A stretch of 64,000 bases of DNA. Origin: Plumapathes pennacea (Eukaryota; Cnidaria; Anthozoa; Antipatharia; Myriopathidae). Location of the stretch: assembly GCA_964036295.1 (NCBI GenBank), contig OZ038468.1:1944001-2008000 (forward strand), given 5' to 3'. Each line of letters begins with the position of its first letter. Within the stretch, counting starts at the first letter, position 1. The translations under genes and the position numbers were made by a program. Shown one piece after another: positions 1-11,900 of the stretch. The notes beneath the pieces are model-generated. The model had not been told where the DNA came from, did not search any database, and saw nothing but the letters and a program-made list of their open reading frames with translations.

Positions 1-924
1 GTATAGTTAATGAACTGCTAAACTCTTGTTGAAGCAGAAACTCCTGTTTAGTCAGAAGTTAGCACCGCCACCTACATACACAATAACTGTTAGGATCTTT
101 TATGTTGTCAAAGGACAGTCATGCAGCTAATAGAGCTATAAGGAAGGAAATTGCAGAAGGAGAATAAACTAACATCAATAAAAGTAGACTAAAATGCATA
201 GAGCATGTTCATTTTAAGAAGAACTCCAGCAGTGACAATTAGCTAATGTGCTGGCCAGTGGTATATATGTAGAGTCAATTTCATCCCCTGCATATAAACA
301 CTTTTTATTATATATTCTCTTAAAAATTTTAGCTTTATTATTAGATTAGAATAGTTTTCTTTTTACTATTTAGCCATTTTCACACATGACCCCACAAGTG
401 GCAACGCTTAAACCTTATCGTGTATAAATAAAAGACTTGTATTGTATTGTATTATTCTGAAGTGGTAAATATGGCAATGCAATACAAGATATATAAAGTC
501 CAGTAACATGATCTTTGTACATATAAAGCCTGTAAAAGCTATTTGTAGGAAGTGGTGGCAGCAGTTTTATACTGTAGCAACTCGTTATTTGTGACATTTA
601 GCTGCGACTACCATACCTTTAGTACATATAATCCCTCTTGTTCAATGACTTCCTGGTTTTCCACATCAGCCATGTAGCATATAGTCTGTTGTCCTTTAGA
701 ATGACCATGGATTTAGTAATGGATTGAAGTATCTATATATCCACAGCAAGGAGATTGGAGGATTTGCAAAAATACTATTAGATCAATCGACAATTTAGAA
801 CTAAAATAAGTGGTACTGTGGTCAATCATAACAATAAATTAACATGATTTTTAAATTGTTGTTCCAAACGTTTGTTCGCTAGATTGAAGCCGTGCGAAAA
901 TAGCATAGTTAGTCTACTTTATGA
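1..924. other. Non-coding upstream flank
   Basis: No open frame here has convincing protein character. The stretch is AT-rich. Around 300-456 the sequence ends in an AATAAA-like motif followed by a short TTGTA-type tandem tail, which resembles the 3' tail of a non-LTR retrotransposon fragment, but no reverse transcriptase coding sequence is visible, so this is only a suggestion. Confidence 0.4.
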
Positions 925-1274
925 ACCAAACAAAAGTCACGCGATTATCTAAAAAAATGTAGGGTCACGCTATCAAGCTATCACGCTATTATTTGAGACT
1001 GTCCTGCATTCTCGTGATTTGGAAAAATGGAGACAAAACAAGTTATTATGCGAAGAAGATGTTGTTTTAGAAGCCTTGGTCGCTAACCTGCGTGAAGTCA
1101 ACCTAGACACTTCACAACAACAGACCCATTGTTCACCAAATTTATTACTAACCAAACAAAAATCACGCGATGGTCTAGTAAGCATTGTTGTTTGAAGAAT
1201 AAGATAATAGCCAGTGACAGTTCAGTACAGGTAATCAATCTTCATATAACATTGCAATCTCGTGACTTCGAAAC
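925..1274 (+). promoter_or_regulatory. TRIM gene 5' flank with a diverged internal duplication
   Basis: Two segments recur. ACCAAACAAAAGTCACGCGA near 927 is matched by ACCAAACAAAAATCACGCGA near 1152. A start-codon context near 1006 (GCATTCTCGTGATTTGG, then ATGGAGACAAAACAAG) is matched near 1254 by GCAATCTCGTGACTTCG and the real start ATGGAGGTGAAGCAAT. The upstream copy reads only about 19 codons before a stop. This looks like a decayed local duplication of promoter plus start. No TATA box was recognised. Confidence 0.5.
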
Positions 1275-3488
1275 ATGGAGGTGAAGCAATTGTTTGATAT
1301 CCTCAGGAAGGAAGCCGAGTGCTCTTTCTGCATTCATTCAGTCAACAAACCCAAGATCTTGCCATGTCTGCACAGCTTTTGCCTTGACTGTCTCAACAAA
1401 TACGCGGCCACCAGAAGACGACAAGGACACACAACATTCGACTGCCCCGAGTGTTTGGCCACGTTCCAGTTGCCCGACAACGACAAGTTCGATGCCTTTC
1501 AGACAGCTTTCCACAAAAACCGACTGCTTGATATTCTGGCGCTGGACAAGAGCGGTACAGACAAGCAGAAAAACTGCGACAATTGTGACAAAAACGTCGC
1601 TGCAAGTTCTTACTGTTTCGAGTGCCAAACATTCCTGTGTGGAGCTTGTCTGGACAAACACAATGGCTTAAAGGTCACAAGAGCTCATCGCCAAGCGTCA
1701 CTGCAGAATTTACAAACTGCCGACATTGAAGCACTTATTAAAAGACCCGTACTGTGTGACAAGCAGTATCACGAGAGAGAACCACTAGAATACTACTGTG
1801 AAGACTGCCGAGTTTGTATCTGTCACAAGTGCACAGTGGTTGGGCACAAGAAACATTCGATGCTCGACATTCCAGGCGTTGCTGAGCAGGACAAAAGGCA
1901 GATTATTAAAAACGTGGAGCAGATGAAGTCCAGAGTTTCAGAGTGCCATCAGAAAATTGAGAAAAGCAAGAAAAACTTTGAACGCGTTGAACAACAGATA
2001 AATGAAGCAAGACACACAGCACAAGCGACAGTGGAAGAACTGATAAGAGATTTGAAAGAACACGAGGCGAACATGATGAGAGAACTGGACGAAGTCCACC
2101 AGACACAACGACAAGCCCATTTGGCGGATCTGGAGAAATTTGAGTTGAGTTTAGCTCAACTCAACAGCGCCATTGAGTACGCCGAGGCCATTATGACGAG
2201 AAACATGGGACCGGAAATTGTTCAAACGAAAGAGGGTATTGCTCAACGCTATGATGAACTAGTGAGAGGCCAAAAATTTACACCAAACAAACCTTCCCGT
2301 GTGGGTTTGGTAAAGAATAACGAGTTGTGTCGGACCGTGCGCCAGTCGGCCCTGGGGCGAGTTGTTGTGAGCTTGACTGACCCCTCACGCTCAGTGGCTG
2401 AAGGCAAAGGTTTACAAGAAGCAAAGCGTGGAGAGAAAGCTGAGTTTACAGTCATCACAAAAGATACTGAAGGGCAACAGTGTTATGACAAGCGTGACCA
2501 AGTCACAGTCCACATTCAAACAGCCGCACAAGAAGAACTTGAAGTGAAGATTGAAGGCAAGAAAGATGGGACATATCACGTGACTTACGTGCCACAGAGA
2601 TACGGACAGCATCACGTGATGATCAACGTGAATGGACAACCGCTGACTGGTAGTCCATGGAATGTTGACGTGACTCCACATCAGTACCAGGCCCTCTCGT
2701 CATTTGGTTCAAATGGAACTGGGAAAGGGCAGTTTAATGGTACCTTGGGAATATCTGTGAGCAGCACTGGTAACATCGCTGTGGCTGATTATCACAACAG
2801 GAGAGTACAAGTGTTCAACTTAGATGGAGAATTCCTGAGAGCGTTTGGTCAGGGAAAACTGAAGGGACCTACAGCTGTAGCATACACCAGTACTGATCAT
2901 ATCATTGTGGTGGATGGAATGCTTGAGGGGCAGGCTTTGATGTTTACAGAAAGTGGAGCATTCCTCAGACAGTTCAGTCTTGTCCATATCAAGTGTCCCT
3001 GTGGTGTCTCTGTCACAAGTGATGGCCGCGTTATCGTGTGTGACACGGAGGACAAGTCTGTCAAAGTCCTCTCCCCTGACGGGGAAGAGTTGATCCAGTC
3101 CTTCAGCGCCCCGGACTGTAGTGCACCCCCAAAGTACACAGTTTATCACAAAGAGAAGTTCTTTGTGTCGTACTTGAATGGAAACTGCATCAAAGTGTTT
3201 GACGTGAACGGAAAATATCTTCATGATATTGGCGGCGGGGGGACTGGGGACGGACAGCTTAAGAATTCACGTGGTGTTGCTATCGACAAATTCGGTGACT
3301 TACTTGTGGTTTATGAAGAAAACCACAGACTGCAGGTGTTCACAACTGAGGGAGAGTTTGTCTCCGAGACAGGAGGTCACGGCATAGCACTTGGTCAGCT
3401 TATCATGCCTGAAGACGTAGCAGTATCCAAGGATGGTCACGTGTATATCACAGACTATGGTAACTGCCGCGTTCAAAACTTAATATAA
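1275..3488 (+). CDS. TRIM-NHL E3 ubiquitin ligase (TRIM2/3/71-like)
   Basis: Single-exon gene of 737 aa. The N-terminal C3HC4 RING finger has all eight ligands in place: C16, C19, C31, H33, C36, C39, C57 and C60. A first B-box lies at about 100-143 and a second at about 158-200, then a long coiled coil (about 200-315) rich in E, K and Q. A filamin/ABP280-type Ig repeat follows at about 360-466, ending in the typical GSPWNVDV motif, then six NHL-type repeats from about 472 to the C-terminus, enough for one beta-propeller. Members of this family act as RING E3 ligases, and the NHL propeller binds RNA or protein partners. The ATG at 1275 lies directly before the RING in a good start context (AACATGG). 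The full domain set and absence of breaks argue for a working gene. The lack of introns may reflect retroposition or an intron-less TRIM expansion. TRIM2/3/71 cannot be told apart here. Confidence 0.93.
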   Translation: MEVKQLFDILRKEAECSFCIHSVNKPKILPCLHSFCLDCLNKYAATRRRQGHTTFDCPECLATFQLPDNDKFDAFQTAFHKNRLLDILALDKSGTDKQKNCDNCDKNVAASSYCFECQTFLCGACLDKHNGLKVTRAHRQASLQNLQTADIEALIKRPVLCDKQYHEREPLEYYCEDCRVCICHKCTVVGHKKHSMLDIPGVAEQDKRQIIKNVEQMKSRVSECHQKIEKSKKNFERVEQQINEARHTAQATVEELIRDLKEHEANMMRELDEVHQTQRQAHLADLEKFELSLAQLNSAIEYAEAIMTRNMGPEIVQTKEGIAQRYDELVRGQKFTPNKPSRVGLVKNNELCRTVRQSALGRVVVSLTDPSRSVAEGKGLQEAKRGEKAEFTVITKDTEGQQCYDKRDQVTVHIQTAAQEELEVKIEGKKDGTYHVTYVPQRYGQHHVMINVNGQPLTGSPWNVDVTPHQYQALSSFGSNGTGKGQFNGTLGISVSSTGNIAVADYHNRRVQVFNLDGEFLRAFGQGKLKGPTAVAYTSTDHIIVVDGMLEGQALMFTESGAFLRQFSLVHIKCPCGVSVTSDGRVIVCDTEDKSVKVLSPDGEELIQSFSAPDCSAPPKYTVYHKEKFFVSYLNGNCIKVFDVNGKYLHDIGGGGTGDGQLKNSRGVAIDKFGDLLVVYEENHRLQVFTTEGEFVSETGGHGIALGQLIMPEDVAVSKDGHVYITDYGNCRVQNLI

Positions 3489-5701
3489 AAGTTTGTAATA
3501 CTTACTTGACACTGCATTAACTCTAAGATTTGAGTGTGTTTACTCGTAACATGGCCACGCGCCAAACATGAGGTTAATTGTTTCGGTTATTGAATTTTTC
3601 TGGTTATTAAATTTTTGTGTCTCTGTCGCTTGTTTTTCCCCTTGATGACGTGTATAAGTTGAAAACGAGTTTAAGGAAGTGTCCAGTTAAAACAAACTCT
3701 CGTGAATCATTTGAGCCTGCTAAAAGTTGATTTATTTGATATTTTTACTAACGCATCTAGACGTTACGAATCTAGTTATGAATGTAGTATTTCCCTGATT
3801 CTGTGATTTACTGACATTTCCCCGGTTTTTCTGCGTACGGATATTATGATAAGGAGTACTCCTATACAAACTTGACTAAAAAGGAACCTATTTCCTAAAG
3901 AAAAAAAGAGCTAGAGATATAATCGTAGTTTATAATACGTCTCATTTGATACTTATAAAGCCTTATTTGCTAGTTTAGTTTGTATTGCTGAGCTTGTCAC
4001 TTACCCATTTAGTACTTTAGTGTGTAAACCTTAGTTTGTTACGCCGTTAGCAAGGACATGTTCCACGTATAAGAGAGCATGCGCCTGATAACCCATTATG
4101 GTATGTATGATTTCGTATAACCCTCTCACTGTATGCTAATGAGTTCCACTAAATTATATCGAGATAGCAGTAAGAAAGCATACACACATAGATAGATATA
4201 TAAAGAAGGAAGAGACTGAGAGACATGGGAGTGACACTCTTAAGCGCAGAAATTATACTAGGTTTTGTCCCACGGTTATTTAGCGTATTTCGTAACTTAA
4301 GCCACCTACTCGTGGACGCTCATTTCTAAAAGGCTATGATCGAGTTAATTTCTTAAAAGAGAAGTCTCTTGTTTCTTAGTAAAGCTTGCGATACAAAAAA
4401 TAATTATACTGATTGTGAAAGTTAGATTTCAATCGTGCATTGCTTATTTATCCAAATCATATTTTTGTGCATTGTTTCATCTCATTAACGTTTAAAGGAG
4501 GTCATTAGCATATAAAGATTGGGTTATACGAAGCCACTCTATTGTCAACTTGGCAATATTATATTTGTAAAAAGTGCCCTTAAGTAAGTGGAATAAAAGC
4601 CTTTTGTAACGATATGCCCTCAGGATGAGGTCTTTATTTCCGCTGAACTCGTACTACAGAACTAATCTGAACAAAAACGCAACGTCAACAAAACGTGCTC
4701 TGGGCTTAGGAGCCGAGCTTTCAGTTTAGTCACGTGACCGACTCGTCACACCTTTGAACAGCACAGCGGGACAGACGCAAAAAAACCTTGTGGACTGATA
4801 ACTGATGCGGCGAACCGATCAGGGCGCGCGATTATATTATTTATATGAAGTAATCCATTCCCACTTGGTATCCTTGTTTGACTGATAAATGAATGTAGGA
4901 GTAACACTAACAACAGTGAAGGAGTGTAAAGGAAGATATGAGGACTTGTGTTCGTATTCCGCCAGTTATTTATTTCGCGAATGTTTAAAGTACAGCTACG
5001 GTGGAACATTCAGATCCACAGAAAATATCACTGTAGCAGTCTCTTTCCTGGGTCGTCACCTCATACACATGCACGTAAACGTCTTCTATCACAATTGGCA
5101 TGCACAAGCACTTTTTGTTTGTTTAGCATGAGCGCCAAAACGAACCGTAGTCCGAAAAGTCAGTGCGGCGAAAGGCGCTCTTTACCAACAACTTCTCGTA
5201 ACGGTGAGGCGAAAGTTACGAGAAAACTGTGCAACGCAAGATCAGAAACGGCGGCTAAAAGTTCCTGCAATCCTTACAAAAACAGGAGGGAATTGAGTGT
5301 CTTCTTCTTGCAACGTTGCGCGTAATAAAAATGCAGTTGCGAACGAAGTTGAAACAGTACAGTTTTAGGAACTTGTGCCCCAGTCGCGATGCGATACAAT
5401 TGCTATGAAAATTTTGCAGTTAAAGTGCGCCGTAGCTATTTCGCTGCCATGCAAAGATGAATAACTCGACCTGGAATACTTTCAGCTTCTGAACAGTTAA
5501 GTCAAATTGTTTATGTTCGTGTTACATAAGCAGAGTAGGCGGCTCATGTGCGTTTTGAAGTTCTTGTAAAACCGAGCACACATATAGGAATAAATCTAGC
5601 TAGCTAAGCAAAAACAGTCCCAAGAATATATATTACAACTGAACAAGAGTTGTTTTTTCTACCCAACCCTAATATATTATAAAAAGTGAAAACTTTTTTT
5701 G
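3489..5701. other. Intergenic region and probable TRIM 3' UTR
   Basis: No recognised coding sequence. The first ~1.1 kb is AT-rich and may be the TRIM 3' UTR. An AATAAA hexamer at 4592-4597 is the best poly(A) candidate. ORFs of 80-125 codons between 4746 and 5325 on both strands overlap one another and have random-looking composition, so they are not called as genes. Confidence 0.45.
4729..4738. promoter_or_regulatory. Palindromic E-box GTCACGTGAC
   Basis: A perfect 10-bp palindrome identical to the CLEAR/USF-type E-box bound by bHLH-zip factors of the MiT/TFE and USF families. It stands in a GC-richer patch with no assigned gene, so its target is unknown. A chance match is possible. Confidence 0.35.
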
Positions 5702-5995
5702 TCAAAAATCCTCCAACTCTATGTCGCTGCTAGATTCATCTTGCTCGAGTTTCGTCCTTCCATTTGCATTGCGCATTTTTGCACTTTGCATACACTTTCC
5801 ATTTCTGTAGAGTTCCACAAAGATAATGATACTGCTGATGAACAGGAAGGCGACCACAAGTCCAATAAACATATAGAGGGCCACATTTTCGTGGTGCGTT
5901 TTTGCTTCGGATGAAAGCGGCGGGCTTCCACTCATGATACCTATGGCGTGTAAATCGTCTGTCAAGTTGTTTTCTTGCCGAGTTGAAACCATCAC
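5702..5995 (-). CDS. Small single-pass membrane protein, unrecognised
   Basis: 97-aa frame with a clear layout. A polar N-terminus of about 37 residues carries one N-glycosylation sequon (NLT at 10-12) and no obvious signal peptide. One hydrophobic span follows at about 39-60 (ALYMFIGLVVAFLFISSIII). The basic juxtamembrane stretch (RNGKC, KMRNANGRTK) predicts a cytoplasmic C-terminus, and the tail is acidic (DESSSDIELEDF) with CK2-like sites. The layout and the ALY start of the span recall EVA1/FAM176-like proteins, but the resemblance is too weak for a name. Upstream on the minus strand lie an ETS-like CAGGAAGC and a CRE-like TGATGTCA, which supports a real promoter. It could also be the last exon of a longer gene. 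Confidence 0.5.
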   Translation of the reverse strand: MMVSTRQENNLTDDLHAIGIMSGSPPLSSEAKTHHENVALYMFIGLVVAFLFISSIIIFVELYRNGKCMQSAKMRNANGRTKLEQDESSSDIELEDF

Positions 5996-6032
5996 CGGAT
6001 TATGCTCATCCGCAAGTGAGCTTGCCCGAATA

Positions 6033-6060
6033 TGACATCACAATAACATCTGCTTCCTGT
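6033..6060 (-). promoter_or_regulatory. Candidate promoter motifs of the small membrane-protein gene
   Basis: Read on the minus strand, ACAGGAAG (ETS-like, 6053-6060) is followed by TGATGTCA (CRE-like, 6033-6040), about 40-60 bp before the ATG at 5995. Both are common elements in TATA-less metazoan promoters. Binding is inferred only. Confidence 0.35.
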
Positions 6061-6065
6061 CGGCA

Positions 6066-6102
<37 letters not shown>

Positions 6103-6115
6103 GGGAAGTAAATAA

Positions 6116-6449
6116 GGCCCTGTTTTCATGGAAGGAGGGTGACCCTCCCAGGAGGAACACCCTTCTCTATTCAAACTCCTTTCTCCGTTTACATGATAGG
6201 TAGGGTCACCCTAGGAATGAGGGTTACCCTATCTCCTTGCTAGGGTAACCCTCCCAGCAGGGACAACTTTTGGTCATGTGAACGCTCGAGGTTGGGTTAC
6301 CCTCCCAGGTTACTATCTCAAATCTCGCGACCGCGCGATGCCTTTCAGACTCTTGGCGAGATAGCCCTAGGGATAGCGCTTGGCATCTAATGGTGGACTG
6401 TCTTCTGACTTTCCTAGCAGGGTCACCCTCCTTCAATGTAAACAAGTCC
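6116..6449. mobile_element. MITE with TAA target duplication (Harbinger-like)
   Basis: A 334-bp element flanked by TAA on both sides (6113-6115 and 6450-6452). Left end GGCCCTGTTTTCATGGAAGG and the reverse complement of the right end GGACTTGTTTACATTGAAGG match in most positions, and both continue into GAGGGTGACCCT. The interior repeats the AGGGTNACCCT palindrome several times. A 3-bp TWA-type duplication and GG-starting ends fit PIF/Harbinger MITEs. No transposase is present. Confidence 0.65.
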
Positions 6450-8170
6450 TAAGATTGCTACTTTACGGCTTGGAAAGTGAAAAATAATTCAATACATGAA
6501 AGCCAAGACCGCATGCACTTACGACTGAATCGAAATTAAACTTGGGCAAATGATGGCAAGTGCACACGAATTGCTAAAGCCTGCATGGTTTTCACAAGTG
6601 ACAAAAACACAACAAGGACAGGACAACGCTATCCACTCTTTGATCAACCGGGCCCTGCTCGAAAGTAAAGAATGGTACGCGTGATTTCATTTGGCCGGTT
6701 TAGAAGAAAACTGTAGTGACTTATTATCAATAACTTAACCTCCGTAATGCATACAGCGCGCGACTGTAGGTCATGCATATATATAATGCCAGTTACCTTT
6801 AAATTTACGAGGATATAACTGTGGAATTTGAATATCAATATTCATCGCAAAAAAAAAAAAAAAAAAAAAGATTGCTTTTCAAAATCACTAATCTGATTAA
6901 TTTGTACAAACATCAACGTCTACGGAATACTGCACGTATATGCGGGTGTACTGTAAATTTTTGCGAGGAAGTTTGGTTGCCAAGGTATCACAAGTATAGC
7001 CTTATCTTTATGGGCCAAGGCTAACATACATTTATAAAAAATCGTACAAACTAAAGATCGAGCTGAGCGCAAAACGACGCGATTTTTTTTTCCGATATAA
7101 GCTGCTTCCGAAGATACTAAAAGCATGCAGGCACTATCAATGGGCTAGTCTCAACGTAATGTGGATTCTAATCATGATTCTCCAAACGTTTGTCTCTTTG
7201 CCAAAGATATTCCGGACCACTATAATGCGTTTTATGAAAAGACGTTGACAGTGACTGCAGATATTACATGATCAATGCATGCTCCATCTTGCTTCCAACT
7301 CCTCGCGATTATGATCATATTATGTTATAATTAACAGCTCAGTTGTAGTTCAACATGAACGGCTTACTGGATGAGTAGGTCGACCACGTAGCTCACCCAT
7401 ATTTAACAAATACTGTTCGAAACTAAAGCATTAGTTAGAATGTGTCGCGTAAACTTTTAAAGTATTTGGCTGTATTATCTGGCTAATTCAATTCACAGTG
7501 ACAGCAGCATTAGATTGCAGTGCTTGACTGATCATTTCTGTGTACACACATACACACATACATGGGCAGTGGTCAGTCTTTCGCTCACCCGTATCATTGG
7601 AAGGTCTGTTGGTTTACAAGGGTGTTCAACCATTCGCATCACTGCCTTTCCACTCGCCAATTTTTCCCCATAACTCTTGAATAAAGAGAAGGAAATACCA
7701 TTTGCGCCCTTATTAATATTAAACGCGCCGCGCGCTGAATCGTGGGATTTGTGACAATAAAGAACCTGTCGGGGTACGGGTGGTGCAATTAACCTCTGCT
7801 TGTGTGTTCTCTTGCTTGACCCCATTGTTTTCTGGTCAGAAAGTTTTTACATTGTGTGGGAATCCCCCTTCTCCTCCAGTATTGTGTATAAACTTCTAAA
7901 ACATTCAACGGCAAAACCCCCAGCCTGCACAACAGGAGCTTGGCTTGGATTTTTGGGTACGAAAGCGTCCAGGGAAACCCGGTCGCTGTTTCGAGCCAAG
8001 AGAAGCGATGCCAACTGATCGATACAGGACAAACACGCTTGCCAAATACACACAAAGGAGCTTGTTTCGCTGACTCGACCTTCTGCCGCGGACGGCCCTG
8101 GGAACGAGGTTGAGTGATTTGAGCGCCCACGATTATTATATGTAGCGGTAATTGTACTCAAGAGCATGCG

Positions 8171-8306
8171 TTGTACAATGGCTTTCCAAGATGGCGGCCA
8201 AACAGAATGATGTTTTTGTAAATATTGCGGTGTTTCGGTCGATCCTGACGCATTAATCTTACAGATTAGGTGGATTGAAGTCTGTGGTTTCGCTTTATTG
8301 GTAAAA
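8171..8306 (+). promoter_or_regulatory. PRCC promoter with YY1-type motif
   Basis: AAGATGGCGGCC at about 8189-8200 matches the YY1 core-promoter motif (AANATGGCGGC), typical of TATA-less housekeeping genes. It lies about 110 bp upstream of the PRCC start codon on the same strand. The transcription start is probably close by. This is a motif-level inference. Confidence 0.5.
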
Positions 8307-8909
8307 ATGTCGCTTGTGGCTTACGCAAGTAGCGACGAAGGAAGCGATGGCAGTGAAACAGAAGACAACGAAGTGTCTGCAAATTCAATGTCTCTTCAGT
8401 ATGCGGATGCCAAAACCACACAGGAACAAGCAGAAGCCTCAGTGACTTCGACAGACGCAAAGATCACCAGCGTTGCAAAGTCTAGTTCTGGATTGAAGTT
8501 ACCGGCCCCCAAATTTAGCGTGAAAGATCCCAGCCAAGATATAAAATCTTCCACAAAGTTTGAGAAGTTATCTTCAGTGCTTCCACCGCCAACTAAACCT
8601 ACACGTGAATCGTCGATCTCAGCTCCAGCAGACACTTCTAAGACGGAGAGTGAACTAATATCGGCTGGAGTCGAGGTGGGTGACGACAGCGAAGAAATCC
8701 TGGCCATAGAGGATTATGCGCCGTTAAAGAAAAAGCCTAAGATGAGTAAGGATGAAGAGGAGAGACCGAGGTCTGTTGGCGGTTTGTTTTCGCTGCTGCC
8801 ACCTCCGTGGAAATCTGGTATGAACGAGGCCAAGGGAAGCACAGGGAAGGATGCTGTTAAAGGAAAAAACAAGCAACCAGTGAAAATTGCTGTTCCGACA
8901 GCACCAAAG
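8307..8909 (+). CDS. PRCC: PRCC coding exon 1
   Basis: 201 codons. Begins MSLVAYASSDEG, the family's hallmark N-terminus, and includes the GLFSLLPPP motif near codon 160. A basic patch (KKKPK) may be a nuclear localisation signal. Ends AAG followed by donor GTGAGT. An upstream in-frame TTG at 8298 is not a start; 8307 is the first ATG. Confidence 0.9.
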
Positions 8910-11900
8910 GTGAGTACTGTACAATAATTATTACACCTTGGTAATTATATCGCTCAGTGAACTCTCTCTAAGGGGGACACCTTCAGGACTAGATTTAGTG
9001 TCCGCCTTAGAGAGGTGCTGCCTTAGAGAGAGTACAGTTACAGCGAGACAAGTGAAAATAAGCATGGGCCAAATCTGCATGCTGTCCGCCTTAGAGAGGT
9101 GTCCGCTTAGAGAGAGTGGACTGTCCACTCGAAATCCCATACAAGCAGAGGATTGACCCTTTCACTCCCAGTTCAAAATGCAACTTCTCCCATCCTTTTA
9201 GAAAGAAGATGTTTGAGTGATGTAATAAGAGTTGATAGCTTAACCAATTTTCATCTAAGCAAGGTATCAAAAGCCAAGTTATCCTTACTATATGATATAT
9301 CTCTGGTGAAAAACTGAAGGAGAAAATCGAAGTTGATCACTCTTGGGAGTGAAAGTTGGACAGTTTGCAATATTGTCATTGCATACAATAACTGTCTCTA
9401 TTATACGACTTCTGATTGGTTAATTGAAATTATTACACAACTTCACATTTACGAGTGCAAATACGGGCCAAAATGAGTGCAAAGATAGGAGCGTATTGCA
9501 CTCGTCAGGAACCAGATCAACTGGTTTATTAGCTTACGCGATCAATTTTTGCAAGCAAAGCTTACGAACGCATCATTTTTTGTTCCATTTTGCGCGCGGC
9601 TTCGTTTGTCGTATAATAAACAATTTATTACACAAAAAGTCATGCAATACAGCTGTATTTTTACTTGTCAGTTTTATTTTTTTCTCACCTGAAGCAGGCT
9701 CGAAAAAATAAAACCGACTCGTAAAAATACTCTGCCATATTGCACTCCTTCCCGTGTAATAACCTCTGTATACAAACAACAGCAGTTATTTATATTTTCC
9801 TTGTGTACAACATAATAATTAACACATAACAGGACTACATGCTGTCCAATTTGTAAATAATTGAATTAAAAAAATTCCTCTGACTGCCAAATTGCACAGT
9901 TTCAAGTTTTAGGAGTCCTCAGAATTTTTTTTATCCAATTATTTACAAATTGGACAGCATGTAGTCCTATTACAAATGCAAAGTGCACACAATCAATGCA
10001 ATATTGTTGGTCATTTCTGAAATGCCTGTTGCCTGTTACAGTATGAGGCCCAGATTGTGTTTCTTTGGGAGAATCAAGGAATCAATGTGCAGTAGAGTAT
10101 AAATAATATTATTTGGAAACATTACTAAAATGTTTATTGAAGAGATTTATAATAAGTAGCAAACAGATTTACAGACGTTGTAAACATTGAAGTTTAAAAA
10201 GTTGGGGCAAAATACACATGCACTGTACTGTAATGTACCAGCAACTAATAAGCAATATTATTGGATGAGGTTGAGCAAAATATAAGGATTTGCCATCATA
10301 CCATAATCATAAAATACTCTAACCTGCCAATATTTTTTCCAAAAGCAACTACAATTTTAACTACAGCTGGCACAATACTATACATATGGTCATAGATAAA
10401 TTGTTGTGTTCAATTTTATTTGATTCAGGCAGACTCTGATGAAGAAATGGACGATGAACCTGTTGTGCAGAAGCCAAGGCCTTCCAAGGTATTACAAGTC
10501 TATAGTTGCTAAACAAGATATTGAGTAACATATTTTGACTTCACCACATTCTAAATCCCTGCAGTAAATAGAGGCTGACTTTCATGTAGACAATCAACCT
10601 TATTGTAAAATACATTTCATAATGTACTACAGTGTCTATGCTAGTGATAAAAGTGGCATAATATGTGCCAAATGGGCAAGCAATAGTAATACAACTGTGT
10701 TCAAAATGGCATATGTGTGTATGTTAAAAAACATTTTATTAATAACAATTAAGGTAACTGCCAAATTTTTTTTTGTTAATATCCTGATAAAGCATTGATT
10801 ATTCAGGACATTAACAAAAGAAATTTGGCAGCTACCCTATGTTCAGTACCCTATGTTCAGTCATGATTCACTGGCCCAGATCACTGTTCTGAGCTACAAA
10901 TGTATTTGTTGGAAAAACCTACTAGCCTAACAAGTGAACACAGCTTTCACACCTGTGCTGTGTTTCCATAAAATGATGGTGTACAGCGCCTTTTAGATTA
11001 ATAATGTCGAAAGTAATCGTTTTAAGATTAGTCATCCAATTACTGCATTTCTGGCCAATCAGGAACAGAGTAAAGTAAAACATTATTGTGATCTTCTCAT
11101 GGTGTTGATGTTTTGTTGCACTTCTGATTGGCCTCTTAAAACCAAACACAAATTACTTTTGCTTCTGATTGGTTGAAACTGTTTCTTATACAGACCCTGT
11201 GATTTGTGGTGCACAGTGATTGGCCTCTTAAAACCAAACACAAATTACTTTTTGCTTCTTATTGGTTGAAACTGTTTCTTATACAGACCCTGTGATTTGT
11301 GGTGCACAGTACAGTAGAATCCTAATAACTTGAACAAAAAGTTGTTTCCCTATGTTTCATTAACACTGCAGTTTTACCCCCAATGAACTTGAACTCCCAA
11401 TAACTTGAAGCAATTTTTGTTTCCATTGGAGGTTCGAGTTGTCAGTGTATAATAAATACTTTTGCTTTGGTTTGGACAGTCATCCCAAAACCATTCCATT
11501 ACATTGTACTGTATGTGGCATTTGTATAGATTTTTTTATTACTTTTGATGCAGGGTGGCTCTGTATTATCCACTCTTCTACCAAAACCAAAGTACAGCGT
11601 GACAGTAAAGGCTGACAACCAGAACAGACCTTCAGTGAAGCTGACAAACCGCCCACTCATACCATACACGTTAACAAAGAAAACCACCAACACAAAAGAA
11701 ACCAAGACATCAAAACTGAACCAGGAGGAAGAGGAACATGTGAGTGACGAGGATGAGCCGGTTAGCTTCTTTACATTTCACGAAAAAGCCAAAGAAACAG
11801 CGAAAGAGAGCAACACGGAGGCAAAACCAGTTGACCGTGAAGTACACAAACATGAGAGTTTACCAAGGACTACTCTGCCTAGGACTCTTCAATCAGCAGC

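Larger units (their letters stand above)
5996..8170. other. Intergenic region with repeats, no gene seen
   Basis: Apart from the promoter motifs and the MITE described separately, this stretch holds a 33-base A run (6069-6101), a 21-base A run (6849-6869), a short CA-rich tract near 7543-7561 and a piece near 8095-8112 carrying the CCCTGGGAACGAGG motif that recurs in related forms elsewhere in the window. Frames on both strands around 7789-8167 overlap this repeat and are not called. Confidence 0.5.

Noticed and set aside
415-597. 60-codon minus-strand frame
   Set aside because: Short, AT-driven composition, and overlaps a repeat-like tail.
4746-5325. Frames of 80-125 codons on both strands
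   Set aside because: They overlap in different frames, have mixed composition and show no motif; the longest has its first ATG well inside the frame.
7789-8167. Minus-strand frames of 106-113 codons
   Set aside because: They overlap each other and a plus-strand frame, and include the repeated CCCTGGGAACGAGG sequence. No domain character.
9424-9779. Opposing frames of 95 and 68 codons
   Set aside because: They mirror the inverted arms of the transposon-like element at 9430-9762.
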